Below are positions 63,156 to 64,000 of a DNA stretch of 64,000 nucleotides, piece after piece. The stretch comes from Haliscomenobacter sp. (GTDB taxonomy: Bacteria > Bacteroidota > Bacteroidia > Chitinophagales > Saprospiraceae). The stretch lies in the NCBI GenBank assembly GCA_016707205.1, contig JADJHZ010000016.1:1-64000 (forward strand), read 5' to 3'. Made by a program: the position numbers and the translations under genes. Numbering within the stretch: position 1 is the first letter of the stretch; each line of letters opens with the position of its first letter. The notes under the pieces were generated by a model that was given only the letters and a program-made list of their open reading frames with translations, was not told where the DNA came from and searched no databases.

Positions 63156-64000
63156 ATGTACAGCCTAGGTTACGACATTGGAAGTTCCTCTGTCAAAGCG
63201 GCTTTGGTAGACCTGACAACAGGAAAAGCCATCGGCCGCACGAGCTATCCCAGCCAGGAAATGCCTATTGAGGCCCCTGAACCGGGATGGGCGGAACAGG
63301 CGCCGGAATACTGGTGGCACTGCGTAGTGCAAGTCACCCAGGAGCTGCTGCGTCAAACGCGCATAGACCCGGCTTCCATCCAATGTGTGGGCATTGCCTA
63401 TCAAATGCATGGCCTGGTATTGGTCGACGAATCGCAGCGGGTGCTGCGGCCATCGATCATTTGGTGCGACAGCCGGGCGGTGGGCATCGGTCAGGAAGGG
63501 CTGGATGCCATCGGCTCGCAGCAGGCGCTTCGGTGTTTACTCAACAGCCCCGGAAACTTTACGGCCTCCAAATTGCGCTGGGTGCAACAACACGAACCTC
63601 AGGTGTACGAACGCATCCATAAAGCCATGCTCCCCGGCGATTATATTGCCATGCGGCTTTCCGGGTCAATCCAGACCACCATTACCGGATTATCCGAAGG
63701 GATTTTCTGGGACTTCGACCAGCAAACGCTTGCCCAACAGGTACTGGGCGTTTACGGGATCGACCCCCACTTGCTCCCGGAAATTGTCCCGGCTATAGGC
63801 AAACAAGCGGAAGTTTGCTCCAAAGCAGCAGAAGAAACCGGTCTTCCCATTGGAATCCCGGTAAGCTATCGGGCAGGCGACCAGCCAAACAACGCGCTTT
63901 CTCTGGGCGTTCTTAACCCGGGAGAAGTGGCGGCAACCGGCGGCACATCGGGCGTCGTCTATGCCGTAACCGATAAACTTCTCTTTGACCCGCATTCCCG
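63156..64000 (+). CDS. xylB: xylulokinase (FGGY family), 3' end outside the window
   Basis: The frame opens at 63156 and is still open at the window end (about 281 residues visible of about 490 expected). MYSLGYDIGSSSVKAALVDL is the phosphate-binding start of the FGGY fold. PGWAEQAPEYWWHCVVQ, VGIAYQMHGLVLVDESQ, IIWCDSRAVGIG and GDQPNNALSLGVLNPGEV match xylulokinases. It phosphorylates D-xylulose, linking released xylose to the pentose phosphate pathway. It follows the GH3 gene by 37 bp, so it is probably in the same operon. Confidence 0.9.
   Translation, partial: MYSLGYDIGSSSVKAALVDLTTGKAIGRTSYPSQEMPIEAPEPGWAEQAPEYWWHCVVQVTQELLRQTRIDPASIQCVGIAYQMHGLVLVDESQRVLRPSIIWCDSRAVGIGQEGLDAIGSQQALRCLLNSPGNFTASKLRWVQQHEPQVYERIHKAMLPGDYIAMRLSGSIQTTITGLSEGIFWDFDQQTLAQQVLGVYGIDPHLLPEIVPAIGKQAEVCSKAAEETGLPIGIPVSYRAGDQPNNALSLGVLNPGEVAATGGTSGVVYAVTDKLLFDPHS

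Noticed and set aside
1..64000. rRNA or tRNA genes
   Set aside because: No stretch was recognised with conserved rRNA cores or a tRNA T-arm and acceptor pattern; a dedicated scan such as tRNAscan was not possible here.

Overview
The window looks like a chromosome piece from a Bacteroidota bacterium, most likely of the Saprospiria (Lewinella/Haliscomenobacter-like) type. This is an inference from several signs: type IX secretion (T9SS) C-terminal sorting domains, TonB-dependent and DUF5916 outer-membrane barrels, LytTR two-component systems with a beta-propeller sensor, TAnnTTTG-type promoter sequence, and no clear Shine-Dalgarno sites. No rRNA, tRNA or CRISPR array was recognised.

Layout. 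(1) 0.3-6.8 kb: an AT-rich, minus-strand surface-polysaccharide operon. It has a GT29-like transferase, a DHDPS/NAL-family aldolase, a KdsA-type synthase, a CMP-sugar synthetase, a 2OG-Fe(II) oxygenase, a creatininase-family hydrolase, two glycosyltransferases and a methyltransferase. This is a likely 3-deoxy-ulosonate capsule or O-antigen module, cut at its 5' side by an insertion-sequence remnant (6820-7176). (2) 7.2-11.7 kb: an unfamiliar minus-strand cluster with a membrane protein carrying eight retroviral-type CCHC zinc knuckles and an SH3b domain, a secreted coiled-coil protein and three small proteins. (3) 11.8-18.4 kb: one giant secreted protein made of a reprolysin-like metalloprotease, four leucine-rich-repeat blocks and a T9SS tail. 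(4) 18.9-27 kb: AlkB, a putative metal-uptake operon (Cys-rich protein, HMA-like protein, TonB receptor), a FAD reductase and a DUF5916 barrel. (5) 27-36 kb: RhuM, then a beta-helix/lipocalin/sensor-kinase/response-regulator operon. (6) 35.6-45.7 kb: TonB-domain protein, large outer-membrane barrel, M20 hydrolase, a four-gene corrinoid methyl-transfer operon, MFS transporter and VapBC. (7) 45.8-50.3 kb: SRPBCC/GyrI protein, membrane protein plus CPBP protease, lipoprotein. (8) 50.4-64 kb: lutABC, mannonate dehydratase, LacI regulator, then GH10 xylanase, GH67 alpha-glucuronidase, SDR, GH3 beta-xylosidase and a xylulokinase that runs off the end.

How the genes work together. Region 8 forms a coherent glucuronoxylan pathway. 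The xylanase and alpha-glucuronidase release xylo-oligosaccharides and (methyl)glucuronate, GH3 makes xylose for the kinase, and the SDR plus UxuA would take fructuronate to 2-keto-3-deoxygluconate. A LacI-type operator overlaps the promoter facing the xylanase. The four-gene operon at 40.2-43.7 kb resembles a methionine synthase taken apart into separate proteins, with a UroD-family methyltransferase where the methyl-folate module would be; it is the best candidate here for an under-described system. The zinc-knuckle cluster is the most unusual architecture.

Caution: many genes in the first 18.5 kb, and the GH3 gene, have their reading frames broken by single-base indels, often at homopolymers, while all large genes between 19 and 60 kb are intact. 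Broken genes are reported as whole genes where the pieces join convincingly. Assembly error and true decay cannot be told apart from the sequence alone.
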